The notes below the pieces were generated by a model. The model did not search any database and was not told the origin of the DNA. It saw nothing but the letters and a program-made list of their open reading frames with translations. A DNA stretch of 64,000 nucleotides from Segatella copri (GTDB lineage: Bacteria; Bacteroidota; Bacteroidia; Bacteroidales; Bacteroidaceae): the NCBI RefSeq assembly GCF_019249655.2, contig NZ_CP137557.1:340001-404000 (forward strand), in the 5' to 3' direction. Position numbers and translations under genes: made by a program. Positions 16,030 through 25,790 of this stretch are shown here, piece by piece; position 1 is the first letter of the stretch, and each line of letters opens with the position of its first letter.

Positions 16030-17736
16030 TTATCTGTTCTGTGCGATATTGGCACTTGTCTTCACAAATTTGTAGAAGCCTACCTTGCTGTGCCATTCCA
16101 CCGTTTTCTTTACTTCCCAAACCTTCTGGAAGGTATAGTCCTTGCCATATTTCTTCAGGAAATCAGGCATGTCTTCTTCCGGAATCATCAGTACGCCATC
16201 CTGTGGCAGCACCTTGTCAAACTGCTGGATCTTATCGCCCAGGTAGAAGTTTAGGCTGAAGAAGTGCAGCATATCTACCGACATATAAGAGTAGAGCTTG
16301 CTGGTATCAAACTTCTTTTCGATAACCGGCGCCAGATGCTTATCTGCCTTCGTGTTGAGCACGGCAGGCTGCAGGGTGGAGTCGAGTGTGATGAAAATTG
16401 CGATAATCATCACCAATGTATATTTCATCATTTGGCTTGTCTCTTTTTTCTTGAGTGCCTTGAATATCTGATAAGCTCCTATTATAAGAAACATATAGCA
16501 TACGTAGAATAGGATACCATGAGTAGATTCCCCTATTGCATGGAGCATGGCGATGTTGTCGGCAGCATGCTTGCCATGGAAAATGGTATCTGGTATGCCG
16601 CCTGCTCGTATAACAAGCGTAGCAATCACAAGGATAACTGCCAGCGAGGCAATCACACCGGCATATACCTTGATGGCTCCCATCTTCTCCTTCATCATCC
16701 AAACGATGTATTCAGCGATGAGATAAGCCATGAACGGATAGCATGGCAGCAGATAGACGCTGCGCTTGCTCTTAGGGATGCAGTAGAAGAAGAGCACCAG
16801 AAGAAAGGCGAGCCAGGTGAACACCTGCAGCGGAGTAGCCTTCTTCGCATTCTCCAGGAATCGGGTCTTCGAGAACTTCTTCCATGGCAGGATGAAGAGC
16901 GAGAACAATAATAATAAGGTGTAAGGCAACCAGCCCATTACAAGCGTAAGCAGATTGTACCACGCCGGGTTCTCATGCGATTCGTATGCCATCTTACCCA
17001 TGAATCGGTCGATGTTCTCTTCCTTCACCAGTCGCAGGAACTCGTCGCCACCTTGCAGATAGGCTGCATAGTACCAGCAGAATGGGATGATGAGCGAGAG
17101 TAGGGCGGTTAGAGCCATGCGCCATACGATGCCCCAGAAGTTCTCGCGCTGGGTAAGCATGAATACGCCCATCACGAAGCATGGCAGGATGATGCCTATA
17201 GGCCCCTTGGTCAGCGTTGCACCGCTCATGCAAAGGATGGCGAGCCAAGGCAGCTGGTGCTTTCCCTTCTCCCACCATCGGTAGAGCAGATACATGGCTC
17301 CCACCATCAGGGCAGAGTTCACCATATCCACACGGCAGTTCATGCCCGCACGGTGCACCTCGAAGGCGGTGAGCGTGAGGATGGCTGCGATGAGGCTGGT
17401 CTGTGTATCCTTTCGCTTGGCATAGAATACGAAGCCGCCAATGGTCATCAATACCAGCGATACGGCGGATGGAAGACGCGAAGTATATTCATTCACGTGG
17501 CCGGCGATGAGGCTGAAGAAGGCGATGCACCAGTGAAAGAATGGTGGTTTGTAAGGGATATCGCCACCATTGTTGATGGGCAGAATCCAGTTGCCGTGTT
17601 CCAGCATGGTGTAGGCAACCACAGCTTCGCGCGGCTCTCCCTTGGTATTGAAATCAGAGAGTCCGAGGAATGGAATCATCATCACGATAGCCAGGATGAT
17701 GATGAGCCATAGGGCTTTGTTGTACTTGATGTTCAT
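16030..17736 (-). CDS. ArnT-like glycosyltransferase, family 39/83 (lipid-linked sugar donor)
   Basis: Polytopic inner-membrane GT-C enzyme of 568 residues. The first periplasmic loop carries the acidic motif SDFNTKGEPREAVVAYTMLE after the first helix, followed by GNWILPINNGGDIPYKPPFF, matching the ArnT/PMT loop that holds the catalytic Asp. Some eleven further helices and a C-terminal periplasmic domain (about 455-565) follow. Such enzymes move a sugar from polyprenyl phosphate to lipid A or another acceptor outside the membrane. It converges with the GT2 gene across a shared terminator. Acceptor and sugar are unknown. Confidence 0.87.
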   Translation of the reverse strand: MNIKYNKALWLIIILAIVMMIPFLGLSDFNTKGEPREAVVAYTMLEHGNWILPINNGGDIPYKPPFFHWCIAFFSLIAGHVNEYTSRLPSAVSLVLMTIGGFVFYAKRKDTQTSLIAAILTLTAFEVHRAGMNCRVDMVNSALMVGAMYLLYRWWEKGKHQLPWLAILCMSGATLTKGPIGIILPCFVMGVFMLTQRENFWGIVWRMALTALLSLIIPFCWYYAAYLQGGDEFLRLVKEENIDRFMGKMAYESHENPAWYNLLTLVMGWLPYTLLLLFSLFILPWKKFSKTRFLENAKKATPLQVFTWLAFLLVLFFYCIPKSKRSVYLLPCYPFMAYLIAEYIVWMMKEKMGAIKVYAGVIASLAVILVIATLVIRAGGIPDTIFHGKHAADNIAMLHAIGESTHGILFYVCYMFLIIGAYQIFKALKKKETSQMMKYTLVMIIAIFITLDSTLQPAVLNTKADKHLAPVIEKKFDTSKLYSYMSVDMLHFFSLNFYLGDKIQQFDKVLPQDGVLMIPEEDMPDFLKKYGKDYTFQKVWEVKKTVEWHSKVGFYKFVKTSANIAQNR

Positions 17737-17770
17737 GTCTTATCGAAGTCTTATTATGTTATTTTGGCTG

Positions 17771-17851
17771 CAAAGTTACATATAATTATTTGTTTATAGA
17801 CAGAATAAGGCAGGATTTTTTGCATTTATTGGGATATAATTATTAACTTTG
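17771..17851. promoter_or_regulatory. Divergent promoters (ArnT-like / LtaS-like)
   Basis: TAACTTTG on the minus strand (17771-17778) and on the plus strand (17844-17851) serve the two divergent genes. Confidence 0.65.
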
Positions 17852-17877
17852 CACCCGATTTCTAAAATAGGATAAAG

Positions 17878-19863
17878 ATGAAACGATATTTTAAGGCTTT
17901 GGGGTATCTCCTTTCGGTGCATGTATTGGCATTGCTGGTGATGACTCTTTTCAGATTGGTAGAATTCATCGCCCTGCATGGCATGATAGTAGATGCAGAG
18001 GCGAGTAGGGTGATGGCGTTTGTCAAGGGTGTATGGTTCGACAATGTCATTGCTTGTTATATTTCGGTATTGCCTGTGGCTGTGCTCCTTGTAGCAGCCA
18101 GTCTGGGGTGGTGTCATCGCCGTTTGCTGCGTGGCATCAACATCTGGTATGCGGCATGGTTTGCCATCGCCTTCATGCCTTCGGCAGCCAATACCCCTTA
18201 TTTCCAGTATTTCTTCAAGAACATCAATTCCAGCATCTTCGGGTGGTTCGGCTATGTGGCCACCACATCGGGCATGCTTTTGCAGGAGTCTTCCTACTGG
18301 CTCTATATCGCCCTCTATTTCGTGTTCACGGGGGCGTTTATCTATGCGCTCGTCCGCTTGCGCCGCTATTTCGAGGGGCTCTTCCTGTTGCCTAAGGACA
18401 ATATGTACCTGGTGCTGGTAGTCAGCCGTTTCCTCATTTCCCTGGCTCTGGTAGGCGCCTGCCTTTTCGGCATCCGTGGCAGAATGGGCTATAATCCTAT
18501 CAAGGTGAGCCAGGCTTACTATTGCGAGGATTCATTCCTCAACCAGCTCGGCATCAACCCGGCATTCAATCTCCTTACTTCGGCGCTCGACGATATGCGC
18601 AAGGAGAACAAGGAACTGCATCTCATGCCATACGCTGAGGCCATTACGAATACCCGCCAGTGGCTGGGTATCACGGGAAAGGTGGATAGCACGAATATTC
18701 TGAAGCGTGAGGTGGTGAACGATTCCCTGGTGATGAAGGCGGGGCATTCGTTTGCGAAGAATGCAAATACTTCTCTTGCAAAGAAAAATCATCCTAACGT
18801 AGTGGTGATATTGATGGAGTCTATGTCGGCAAACCTGCTGGGCACTTTCGGCAATCAGCAGCCGCTCACCCCAACGCTCGATTCGCTCTATCATCATTCC
18901 CTGGCGTTCACCCACTTTTATAGTGCCGGCATCCATACCAACCATGGCATGACGGCTACGCTCTACAGTTTCCCTGCTCTCATGTTCCGAAACCTGATGA
19001 AGGGAACGGTGACTCCGCGCCGCAAGGGTATCGCCACGGTGTTGAAGCAGTATGGCTACGAGAACATGTTCTTCATGACCCACGAGGCGCAGTATGACAA
19101 CATGAAGGCCTTCTTCCAGACCAATGGCTATGATGACATCTTCTCTCAGGAGAACTATCCTAAGAGCGAGGTGGTGAACAGCTTTGGCGTGAGCGACCAT
19201 TTCGAGATGGGCTATGCCCTCAACACCATCAACCAGAAGGCAAAGACGGGCAAGCCTTTCATGGCTACCATCCTCACCGTGAGCAATCATCCGCCATATA
19301 TCATTCCTGATTTCTTCAAGCCGAAGACCAAGGAGAAGGAAACGCAAATTGTGGAGTATGCCGACTGGGCGATAGGCGACTTTCTGAAGAAGGCAAGTCG
19401 GGAGCCTTGGTATAAGAATACGATATTCGTGATTCAGGCAGACCATGGCAAGCTGGTGGGTAAGAGCGAGGGCGAGTTGCCTCAGTCGTACAACCACATT
19501 CCGCTCATCATTTTCGGTCCGGGTGTTCCGCAGCAGCAGTATGCCGGTTTGGGTATGCAGGTAGATGTAATGCCTACGCTTTTCGGCCTGATGAATCTGA
19601 ATTATGAGTACGAGGGCTTCGGCGTGGATCTGCTGAAGCAGCAGCGCCCGATGGTGTTCTATTCGGCAGACAACCAGATTGTGGCAAGAGACCATCAGCG
19701 TTGCTTCGTTTATAATCCGTCGATGAACCGCAGTTTCTGCTATGATGTGTTGCCGAATGGCAATCTGAAGGAAACGAAGCAGGAGTCTAAGTTCCAGGAT
19801 TTGAAGAACTATGTGTTCTCGAATATCCAGGCAGCGGAGTATATTGAGCGACATCAGCAATAA
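17878..19863 (+). CDS. LTA-synthase/phosphoethanolamine-transferase-like sulfatase-fold enzyme
   Basis: 661-residue inner-membrane enzyme. Five hydrophobic segments lie within about residues 1-200, then a periplasmic alkaline-phosphatase/sulfatase-fold domain from about 308: NVVVILMESMSANLLGTFG, the nucleophile region GIHTNHGMTATLYSFP, TVSNHPPYIIP, and the metal motif QADHGKLVGK. This is the LtaS/MdoB/OpgB arrangement, which transfers phosphoglycerol or phosphoethanolamine head groups to surface glycolipids. Gram-negative Bacteroidales have no LTA, so a lipid A or glycan modifier is more likely (inference). A terminator follows. Confidence 0.86.
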   Translation: MKRYFKALGYLLSVHVLALLVMTLFRLVEFIALHGMIVDAEASRVMAFVKGVWFDNVIACYISVLPVAVLLVAASLGWCHRRLLRGINIWYAAWFAIAFMPSAANTPYFQYFFKNINSSIFGWFGYVATTSGMLLQESSYWLYIALYFVFTGAFIYALVRLRRYFEGLFLLPKDNMYLVLVVSRFLISLALVGACLFGIRGRMGYNPIKVSQAYYCEDSFLNQLGINPAFNLLTSALDDMRKENKELHLMPYAEAITNTRQWLGITGKVDSTNILKREVVNDSLVMKAGHSFAKNANTSLAKKNHPNVVVILMESMSANLLGTFGNQQPLTPTLDSLYHHSLAFTHFYSAGIHTNHGMTATLYSFPALMFRNLMKGTVTPRRKGIATVLKQYGYENMFFMTHEAQYDNMKAFFQTNGYDDIFSQENYPKSEVVNSFGVSDHFEMGYALNTINQKAKTGKPFMATILTVSNHPPYIIPDFFKPKTKEKETQIVEYADWAIGDFLKKASREPWYKNTIFVIQADHGKLVGKSEGELPQSYNHIPLIIFGPGVPQQQYAGLGMQVDVMPTLFGLMNLNYEYEGFGVDLLKQQRPMVFYSADNQIVARDHQRCFVYNPSMNRSFCYDVLPNGNLKETKQESKFQDLKNYVFSNIQAAEYIERHQQ

Positions 19864-19887
19864 AAAAACGATATTATCAGAAACGGT

Positions 19888-19924
19888 AATCCCCCACCAC
19901 GCTTTGGCTGCGTGATGGGGGATT
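19888..19924 (+). terminator. Terminator hairpin after LtaS-like gene
   Basis: AATCCCCCA.CACGC pairs with GCGTG.TGGGGGATT around a short loop; one mismatch. Confidence 0.8.
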
Positions 19925-19976
19925 AACTGTTTATATGGCTTTTCTATTCTTCAGGGACTTGAAGTTTATTCTCTGC

Positions 19977-20140
19977 AAAGTTACAAAATTATACCCAAAG
20001 GTATTATACCCTAGGGTATAATTTATGAAACTATATTTTTATCAGACGAAGAATTGCTGTTTCTGCAAAAAAAGATGGCTTTAAACAACATTGTTTTAAA
20101 CAACCTTGTTTAATTTGTTTTTTTTTGCTATCTTTGCAGA
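19977..20140 (+). promoter_or_regulatory. Duplicated palindrome-rich promoter of ATPase copy 2
   Basis: Almost identical to 13480-13639, including the perfect 20-bp palindrome (20003-20022), the TTTAAACAAC/TTGTTT repeats and the TATCTTTG -7 box. Homology begins near TCTGCAAAGTTAC and continues into the gene, so promoter and gene were duplicated together. The 66-bp insertion of copy 1 is absent here. Confidence 0.7.
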
Positions 20141-20175
20141 AGAAAAGCTGTATAGTATAAAATAAGGTAGTAATT

Positions 20176-21246
20176 ATGAGAAAAAGTAAAGAAGCTCCGT
20201 TTGTGTTCGGTGTTCGTGTGGAGGGAGATTCCTTTACCGACCGTAAAGAGGAAACAGAACGCCTGAAGGCGAACTTTACGTATGGAGTGAATACGATATT
20301 GATTTCGCCTCGTCGTATGGGTAAGACTTCATTGGTGGATAAGGTGTGTTCGCTTGTAGAGAGCGAAGACATCAGGATAGCTCGTATAGATGCCTTCGGC
20401 TGTCGCTCTGAGAATGATTTTATCAATGCTTTTGCCACGGCCGTGGTTCGGGCTACTTCGACTGATTCCTCTTTGGCGTTGGAGTATAATGCAGGTAACA
20501 ATACTACCGAAGAGGTTTTGAGACTTCCGGAAATGATAGCTCGGTCTAAAGGTTGTCATATCGTAGTCTGCATCGATGATTTTCAGTAGATAGGCGATTT
20601 CCCTGATTCATTGACCTTCCAGAAGAAGCTCCGTAGCGTATGGCAATTACAGAGCCATGTTTCTTACTGCCTTTATGGAAGCAAGAAGCACATGATGGAA
20701 CAGATGTTCCAGAATGCCAGTTACCCATTTTATCGCTTTGGAGATTTCTTCTATCTGAACAAGATAAGCGAGAATGACTGGGTGGAGTATATCTGTCAGC
20801 GTTTCGAATCTACCGGCAAGCATATCTCGGAAGAGTTGGCTCGTGAAATCTGTCAGGTAACAGACAGGTATTCTTCTTATGTACAGCAGTTGGCATGGTT
20901 TGTATGGTTGCGAGTACAGGATGATTCTGTAGCAACAGAAGAGGACTTGAAATATGGAATAGACCGGTTGCTGGATGCCAGCGAGCCTTTGTTTATCCAG
21001 CAGACTGAAGACCTTTCTGCCTATCAGATGAATTTCCTTCATGCCATCACCAATGGAGTACATACCGGTTTCACGCAGACGGCAATATTGGAAACCTATC
21101 GCCTGGGTACTGCCGCCAATGTAACCCGCCTAAAGAAGTCCTTGATGGTGAAAGATCTGATTACGATATCAGCCCCGAAGCATCTGGAAATGAGTGACCC
21201 TATCTTGGCGTTGTGGCTGAAGAGAAGAGTGTGGAAGTTAACGTAA
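20176..21246 (+). pseudogene. P-loop ATPase copy 2, broken by a nonsense codon
   Basis: Near-identical paralogue of 13745-14899. The frame stays open except for a TAG at 20587-20589, directly after Walker B (IDDFQ*), where copy 1 has CAG; Asp also replaces Glu in the Walker B motif (IDEFQ to IDDFQ). An in-frame deletion of about 84 bp removes the segment after RATS. Downstream of the stop the frame runs unchanged to 21246 with only scattered differences, so inactivation looks recent. A truncated 137-residue product, or an internal restart at 20611, is conceivable but would lack an intact ATPase. Confidence 0.9.
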
Positions 21247-21249
21247 TTT

Positions 21250-21296
21250 AGGCTCAGGAGAGATTGTCCGTGGATAAGACAACCTCTCCTGAGCCT
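21250..21296. terminator. Bidirectional terminator
   Basis: AGGCTCAGGAGAG pairs with CTCTCCTGAGCCT, with an extra inner TGTC/GACA pairing, between convergent genes; the right arm touches the stop of the minus-strand gene. Confidence 0.85.
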
Positions 21297-23065
21297 TATT
21301 CTTCCGTTACTTCCTCGCACATTACCATTTCTGCTCCTCGGTAGATAACTACAAGTTTGTGGAGCTTAGTGGTCTTGACCGACTCCTTGACGATGTCGCT
21401 ATTGGCATAGCGGCAAATTTGGGCAGAGGCTTCCTTGAAGAGAACTTGCAGCTGCTCATCGGCGGTATTGGTCTTGCAGTATTTCAGTTCGATGATGTAA
21501 CTATCCACCATGTCCTTGTAGATGTCGCAGAGCGGAGAGAGGAAGATGTCGGCATAGCCGCCATCGTTGTCTAGCTCTGAGATAGGGCGATAGAACTGGT
21601 TTTGGCTGGTCATCGCCAAGGTGAAACCATGCACGAATGCTTCTCCCTTCTGCTTATCACGCTGAGAAGAGTAACGCTTCAGGCTGTCGGCGATGAACTC
21701 AAAGTATGCCTTGTAGTTGCCATGATATGCTAGTTGAGCCTCCAGCTTTCCCTTGTTGTAACTATCATAGGTCAAATCATTTTCCTTGTAGGTATCCAAG
21801 AGATAGGTATACATCTGGTCGCGCACCACCTCATTAGGGATAATGAACTTGGTGCTACCATCGTATGTGCCATCTATCGTTACCATGCCGAAATAGAAGA
21901 GCAGACTCAGGAAGTTGTCTGGGTCGTTGATGCGCTCGGCAGGGAAGTTTTCCACGAGCTTACCTGTGACGAATCCTTGGGTTACCAACTGCTGGATGAT
22001 GCTGGCATCGTGAGCAAATTCCTTGTCATGACGGATAAGCATGCGTACCTTGTCATAGTCGATGCGTACATTGCTCTCTACCATATTCTTAGGAATGTCG
22101 TAGTTGTTGCGGATGTACTTGTCTAAGAAGTTAAGTACCATCACAGAATTGTACATTGTAGTTTTTCCGTACTCCTCTTCGGCAAAGCAATAGTTGTCAT
22201 ACCATGGCTTCATCACCTTGATGAGTTCATCCACGCTGTGATTGAACGGCAATACGCTGGAATAGTAGCCCAGCATATCTCTTACTTCATCCTCTGTGAA
22301 TCCTGTCATCTCATTGAATTCCGGAGCCAGGGAGTAATTGGTGCCGATATTGAATCCGCTTGTCAGGTCATCCATCGTTACAGGGCTAACGCCTGTTACG
22401 AAGACACGTGCCAAAGTATCGCCTGCTGCTCCCTTGATGGTATCGAAGAATTTTCTGAGATATCCTTCGCCATGGGTCTGTATGCGGTATCTCTGTTCAT
22501 GCTCCTTGTGTGCGAGAATCTGGTTGGTGAAGTGGTCGTACTCGTCAATGAAGAGATAAATCTTCTGACCAGATTTTTTGCTTTGGGTGCAAAGATAGTT
22601 TAATTGGTTGACGGCATCTTCCTGTTGGTTGAGGCCTTCCTTGGTACCTTCTGGTAAGAGATGCGAATATACATCCACGAAGTAATTAAACTGCGTCCTG
22701 CAATAATTGTCCATACCATGCTTGTAGTCGTCTAATCCGCCTACAATAATGGCAAAGTTGAGATGGATGATGAGATAACTATTATGTTCGGGAGTTGGAT
22801 TCTCACCAATATAGAGCTTGCCAAAAATTTCATCAAACTTGTCTTTCTTGTTGATGTCATAGTAATTTTCAAGCATGGAGAGGGTAAGGCTCTTGCCGAA
22901 TCGGCGAGGGCGTATATAGAAGAAGTACATATTAGAGTCTTCAATTTCCTCGATGAAAGGAGTCTTGTCTACATAGTAGCAATCCCTTTCAATCACATCC
23001 TCAAAATTCTGCATACCATAAGGTATTCGCTTGCGATAGATTCGCTTTTTTCTTTCTCTTACCAT
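21296..23065 (-). CDS. AAA-ATPase-like protein with C-terminal PD-(D/E)XK nuclease domain
   Basis: 589 residues. The N-terminal AAA-ATPase_like domain begins RIPYGMQNFEDVIERDCYYV (about 10-30), with Walker A RPRRFGKSLTLSML (about 52), Walker B IYLFIDEYDHF (about 170) and VFVTGVSPVTMDDLTSGFN. The C-terminus is a PD-(D/E)XK_9-type domain: GYADIFLSPL with the metal Asp, then IIELKYCK. This two-domain family is abundant and variable in Bacteroidales. Its cell role is not established; DNA processing or defence has been proposed by analogy. It is a single gene between terminators. Confidence 0.88.
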   Translation of the reverse strand: MVRERKKRIYRKRIPYGMQNFEDVIERDCYYVDKTPFIEEIEDSNMYFFYIRPRRFGKSLTLSMLENYYDINKKDKFDEIFGKLYIGENPTPEHNSYLIIHLNFAIIVGGLDDYKHGMDNYCRTQFNYFVDVYSHLLPEGTKEGLNQQEDAVNQLNYLCTQSKKSGQKIYLFIDEYDHFTNQILAHKEHEQRYRIQTHGEGYLRKFFDTIKGAAGDTLARVFVTGVSPVTMDDLTSGFNIGTNYSLAPEFNEMTGFTEDEVRDMLGYYSSVLPFNHSVDELIKVMKPWYDNYCFAEEEYGKTTMYNSVMVLNFLDKYIRNNYDIPKNMVESNVRIDYDKVRMLIRHDKEFAHDASIIQQLVTQGFVTGKLVENFPAERINDPDNFLSLLFYFGMVTIDGTYDGSTKFIIPNEVVRDQMYTYLLDTYKENDLTYDSYNKGKLEAQLAYHGNYKAYFEFIADSLKRYSSQRDKQKGEAFVHGFTLAMTSQNQFYRPISELDNDGGYADIFLSPLCDIYKDMVDSYIIELKYCKTNTADEQLQVLFKEASAQICRYANSDIVKESVKTTKLHKLVVIYRGAEMVMCEEVTEE

Positions 23066-23160
23066 AGTTCTTTACTTTTTGCACTGACGGAGTACAAAGT
23101 TACGAAATATTCTTGAAAGTCGATATGCTAGTGGCATTTATTTATGAAACTTTATCAAAG

Positions 23161-23192
23161 ATAAGATGCCAGCATTTGGGCTGGCATCTTAT
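23161..23192 (-). terminator. Terminator of the YejM-like gene
   Basis: ATAAGATGCCAGC pairs perfectly with GCTGGCATCTTAT around a 6-nt loop, directly downstream (minus strand) of the stop at 23195. Confidence 0.9.
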
Positions 23193-23194
23193 TG

Positions 23195-24208
23195 TTACTT
23201 AAAGAACCTGTTGAGCTGCTTGATAGCCTGGTCGAACTGCTTGGCTGGCAGACGATAGTTCTTCACTGGATTCATGTGGGCATCATAAACATCCAAGGCA
23301 CCATCGGCTGTCTTTTCCAGGATGGTGTCGTTGTTGATGATGAAGGCATAGTTCAGATTGCTGCCTACTACATGCCATAGTCTAGGCGTCTTATCTGTCA
23401 TCATTCTGCCCATTGAATAATCGGCAGGATTGTTCTTTATGCCCAGATGATTCTTCATCAATGTCGGAACCACATCATAATGAGTGGTGCGATGCATAAA
23501 CTTCTGAGGCTTTGCGCCAGGAACATGCCAAATCATAGGCACGCCAATCTGGGCTTTGGAGAAGTTGCCGTTATGTCCCCAGTAATTATTATGGTTCTCA
23601 TTGAACTCCTGACTGTGGTCGCCCGAAAGAATGATGATGGTGTTATCCATCAGTCCCTCTTTCTTCAGGGTCTCGAAGATGCGGCCCAGCAGCAGGTCGT
23701 CCTGATAGCAGCAGTTGCGATACATATTCCAGAAAGGAGTAGGATCCATATCGTTGCTGAGTTTGGTATAGTCGGCATACGCCCAAGCCGGCTGGAAACG
23801 CTTATTCTTGTCGGCAGGGAGTCCAAAGCTATGAGGCAGGTCGAAGAAAAGGAATGAGAAGAATGGCTTCCCGCTCTTCTTATGCTGCTGCGAATCGCTG
23901 ATGAATTCCTCTGCTATCCTTGTATCTCGCTCCAGCGGCGTATTGCCTTTCGTCTCGGTATGGATGCCTGGCACCCCACCAAAGATGACTCTCCCGAATG
24001 GCGGGTCGGCAAAGGTGGCACTAGGATAGGTCTGTATCTCGTATCCCAGTTCCTGCAGGCGCTTGATGAAGAGCGGCTGGATATGGGCAGGGTCGAAACT
24101 CTCCCAGTAATAGCAGGATAATCCGAAGAAGAGGCTGAACACGCCGCTTCGGGTTCCATTGCTTCCGCTCACGTGATTGCTGAACCATTGGTTTTGCTGT
24201 GCTAACAT
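23195..24208 (-). pseudogene. 3' half of split YejM/PbgA-like sulfatase-fold gene
   Basis: C-terminal catalytic-fold half of an inner-membrane YejM-like protein whose N-terminal half lies at 38786-39703, beyond the inserted element. It starts inside the domain: WFSNHVSGSNGTRSGVFSLF (compare the E. coli YejM stretch with STRYGIFSLFYG), then the metal motif LSGDHSQEFNENHNNYWGHN and HRTTHYDVVPTLM. The ATG at 24208 lies in element sequence and is fortuitous; the native frame enters at the Leu codon (24203-24205). No signal or promoter precedes it, so the piece is presumably not expressed as a working enzyme. Confidence 0.88.
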
Positions 24209-24276
24209 AAAGCTCTAAAGCAGCCAAAGGAGAATAAGAGAGGTTGGAACGTAAACAGTTGGGAATGAGCAGATTT

Positions 24277-24400
24277 GCACAAAGTTGCCAAATCGACATA
24301 AAGCAAGCGAGTGAGGAATATTGAAGTAGTTCAGTTACTAAATCGTGAGCCACAGTTACCTATGCAAATCAGGTAACAATGCGGAAAGGCAACTTTGTGC
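24277..24400. repeat. Inverted 13-bp pair at the left end of the element
   Basis: GCACAAAGTTGCC at 24277-24289 and its exact complement GGCAACTTTGTGC at 24388-24400 are 98 bp apart in the non-coding 285 bp between the left terminus and the first integrase. They could be arm-type recombinase or excision-factor sites (inference). Confidence 0.7.
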
Positions 24401-24447
24401 ATCAATGGATTTTATTGCGCTGATTCTCAATGTTTTGCGTATCAAGG

Positions 24448-24493
24448 AACGCTTACAAAATGATTATATTTGCACACTCAAAATGTAAGCGTT
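24448..24493 (+). promoter_or_regulatory. Integrase promoter framed by a 10-bp inverted repeat
   Basis: AACGCTTACA (24448-24457) and TGTAAGCGTT (24484-24493) are exact complements. They frame a -7 box TATATTTG (24465-24472). The right half-site abuts the ATG at 24494. A protein bound here would block initiation and ribosome access, so repression is likely. Confidence 0.75.
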
Positions 24494-25726
24494 ATGAAAA
24501 TCGAAAAATTCAAGGTGTTGCTCTACCTAAAAAAGAGCGGAATGGACAAGAACGGAAAAGCTCCCATCATGGGACGCATCACGGTGAACAGGACTATGGC
24601 GCAGTTCTCCTGCAAGTTGTCTTGCACTCCATCGCTTTGGAATCCTCGTGCCAGCCGATTGGAGGGCAAGAGCAAGGAAGCCGTGGAAACCAACAAGGAC
24701 ATCGAGCAGTTGTTGCTTTCCATCCAAAAGGCTTTCGATGTGCTTGTGGAAAAGAGAACGGACTTCGAGGCTAAGGATGTCAAGGAGGCCTTGCAGGGCA
24801 GCGTCAAGACACAGACCACACTTCTCTCCTTCGTGGACGAGCATATCAGCGAACTCAGCACCCATGAGGGCATCGATATGTCGAAGAGCAGTGTCTGGAC
24901 TTACAGAAAGATTCGCAGGAATCTCGCTGAGTTCATCGGGGCGAAGTATAGGTTGACTGATTTGGCTTTCGGACAGCTGACCGAGCCTTTCATCAGTGAT
25001 TTTCACCATTACTTGCTTGACGAGAAAGGCTTTTCATCAGGAACCATCACCATCTATGTGTCGCTCTTCAAGAAGATGTGCCGCATCGCCTTTGAGCGAG
25101 GCTTGTGCAAGAACCTGCTGTTCGCCCATTATCGGGTTGGCACTCCAAAGGTTACGACACCCAAGGCTCTCAGCATGTCTGATTTCATAAAAATCCGTGA
25201 TGTGGAACTGCCCGAAGACAAGCCGAGACTATCCGTTAGCCGTGACCTGTTTCTTTTCGCCTGCTATGCAGGAACAGCCTTCATAGACACCGTTTCCATT
25301 ACGAAAGCCAATGTCAAGGTGTTGGAGGATGGCGACAAATGGCTCATCTATAACCGTAAGAAGACCGGAACACTTGCCAGGGTGAAACTCCTGCCCGAGG
25401 CGTTGGAGCTGATGGCGAAATACGAGGACGGGGCAAGAGATACCCTTTTCCCATTGCTGAGCACGAATCGTGTTCGTATCGATCTCATCACCATCTGCAA
25501 GTTGGCGGAAACGAGCAAGACCTATTCCTACCATTCGGGACGACACTCGTTCGCCAGCCTCATTACGCTGGAGGCTGGTGTGCCGATGGAGACCATCTGC
25601 AAGATGCTCGGTCACAAGGATGTGAAGATGACACAGCGGTATGCGAGAGTAACCCAAAAGAAGCTGTTTGAGGACATGGACAAGTTCATCGCTGCAACCG
25701 AGAAGGACTTTATTCTCGCATTATGA
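24494..25726 (+). CDS. Tyrosine recombinase 1 (CTnDOT/NBU-type integrase)
   Basis: 410 residues: arm-binding N-terminus (FKVLLYLKKSGMDKNGKAPI), SAM-like core-binding domain (about 105-200) and catalytic domain. Catalytic residues seen: Lys in YNRKKTGTLARVKLL, His/Arg in YHSGRHSFASL, His in LGHKDVKMTQ, Tyr in RYARVT. The first Arg of the classical set is replaced: CYAGTAFID has Ala where TGLR is usual; IntDOT-type enzymes also lack it. ATG at 24494 was chosen because it follows the operator-promoter; the longer frame has only a TTG upstream. Likely role: integration and/or excision of the element together with recombinase 2. Confidence 0.93.
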   Translation: MKIEKFKVLLYLKKSGMDKNGKAPIMGRITVNRTMAQFSCKLSCTPSLWNPRASRLEGKSKEAVETNKDIEQLLLSIQKAFDVLVEKRTDFEAKDVKEALQGSVKTQTTLLSFVDEHISELSTHEGIDMSKSSVWTYRKIRRNLAEFIGAKYRLTDLAFGQLTEPFISDFHHYLLDEKGFSSGTITIYVSLFKKMCRIAFERGLCKNLLFAHYRVGTPKVTTPKALSMSDFIKIRDVELPEDKPRLSVSRDLFLFACYAGTAFIDTVSITKANVKVLEDGDKWLIYNRKKTGTLARVKLLPEALELMAKYEDGARDTLFPLLSTNRVRIDLITICKLAETSKTYSYHSGRHSFASLITLEAGVPMETICKMLGHKDVKMTQRYARVTQKKLFEDMDKFIAATEKDFILAL

Positions 25727-25790
25727 ACAGGGCTTTCAACTTTTCTTTTTACAGTTTCAACTACATTATTATATTATAAGGACAACAACT

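Noticed and set aside
23195..24208. A stand-alone sulfatase gene starting at 24208
   Set aside because: The frame begins in the middle of the fold with its ATG made by element sequence; the missing N-terminal half is present at 38786-39703.
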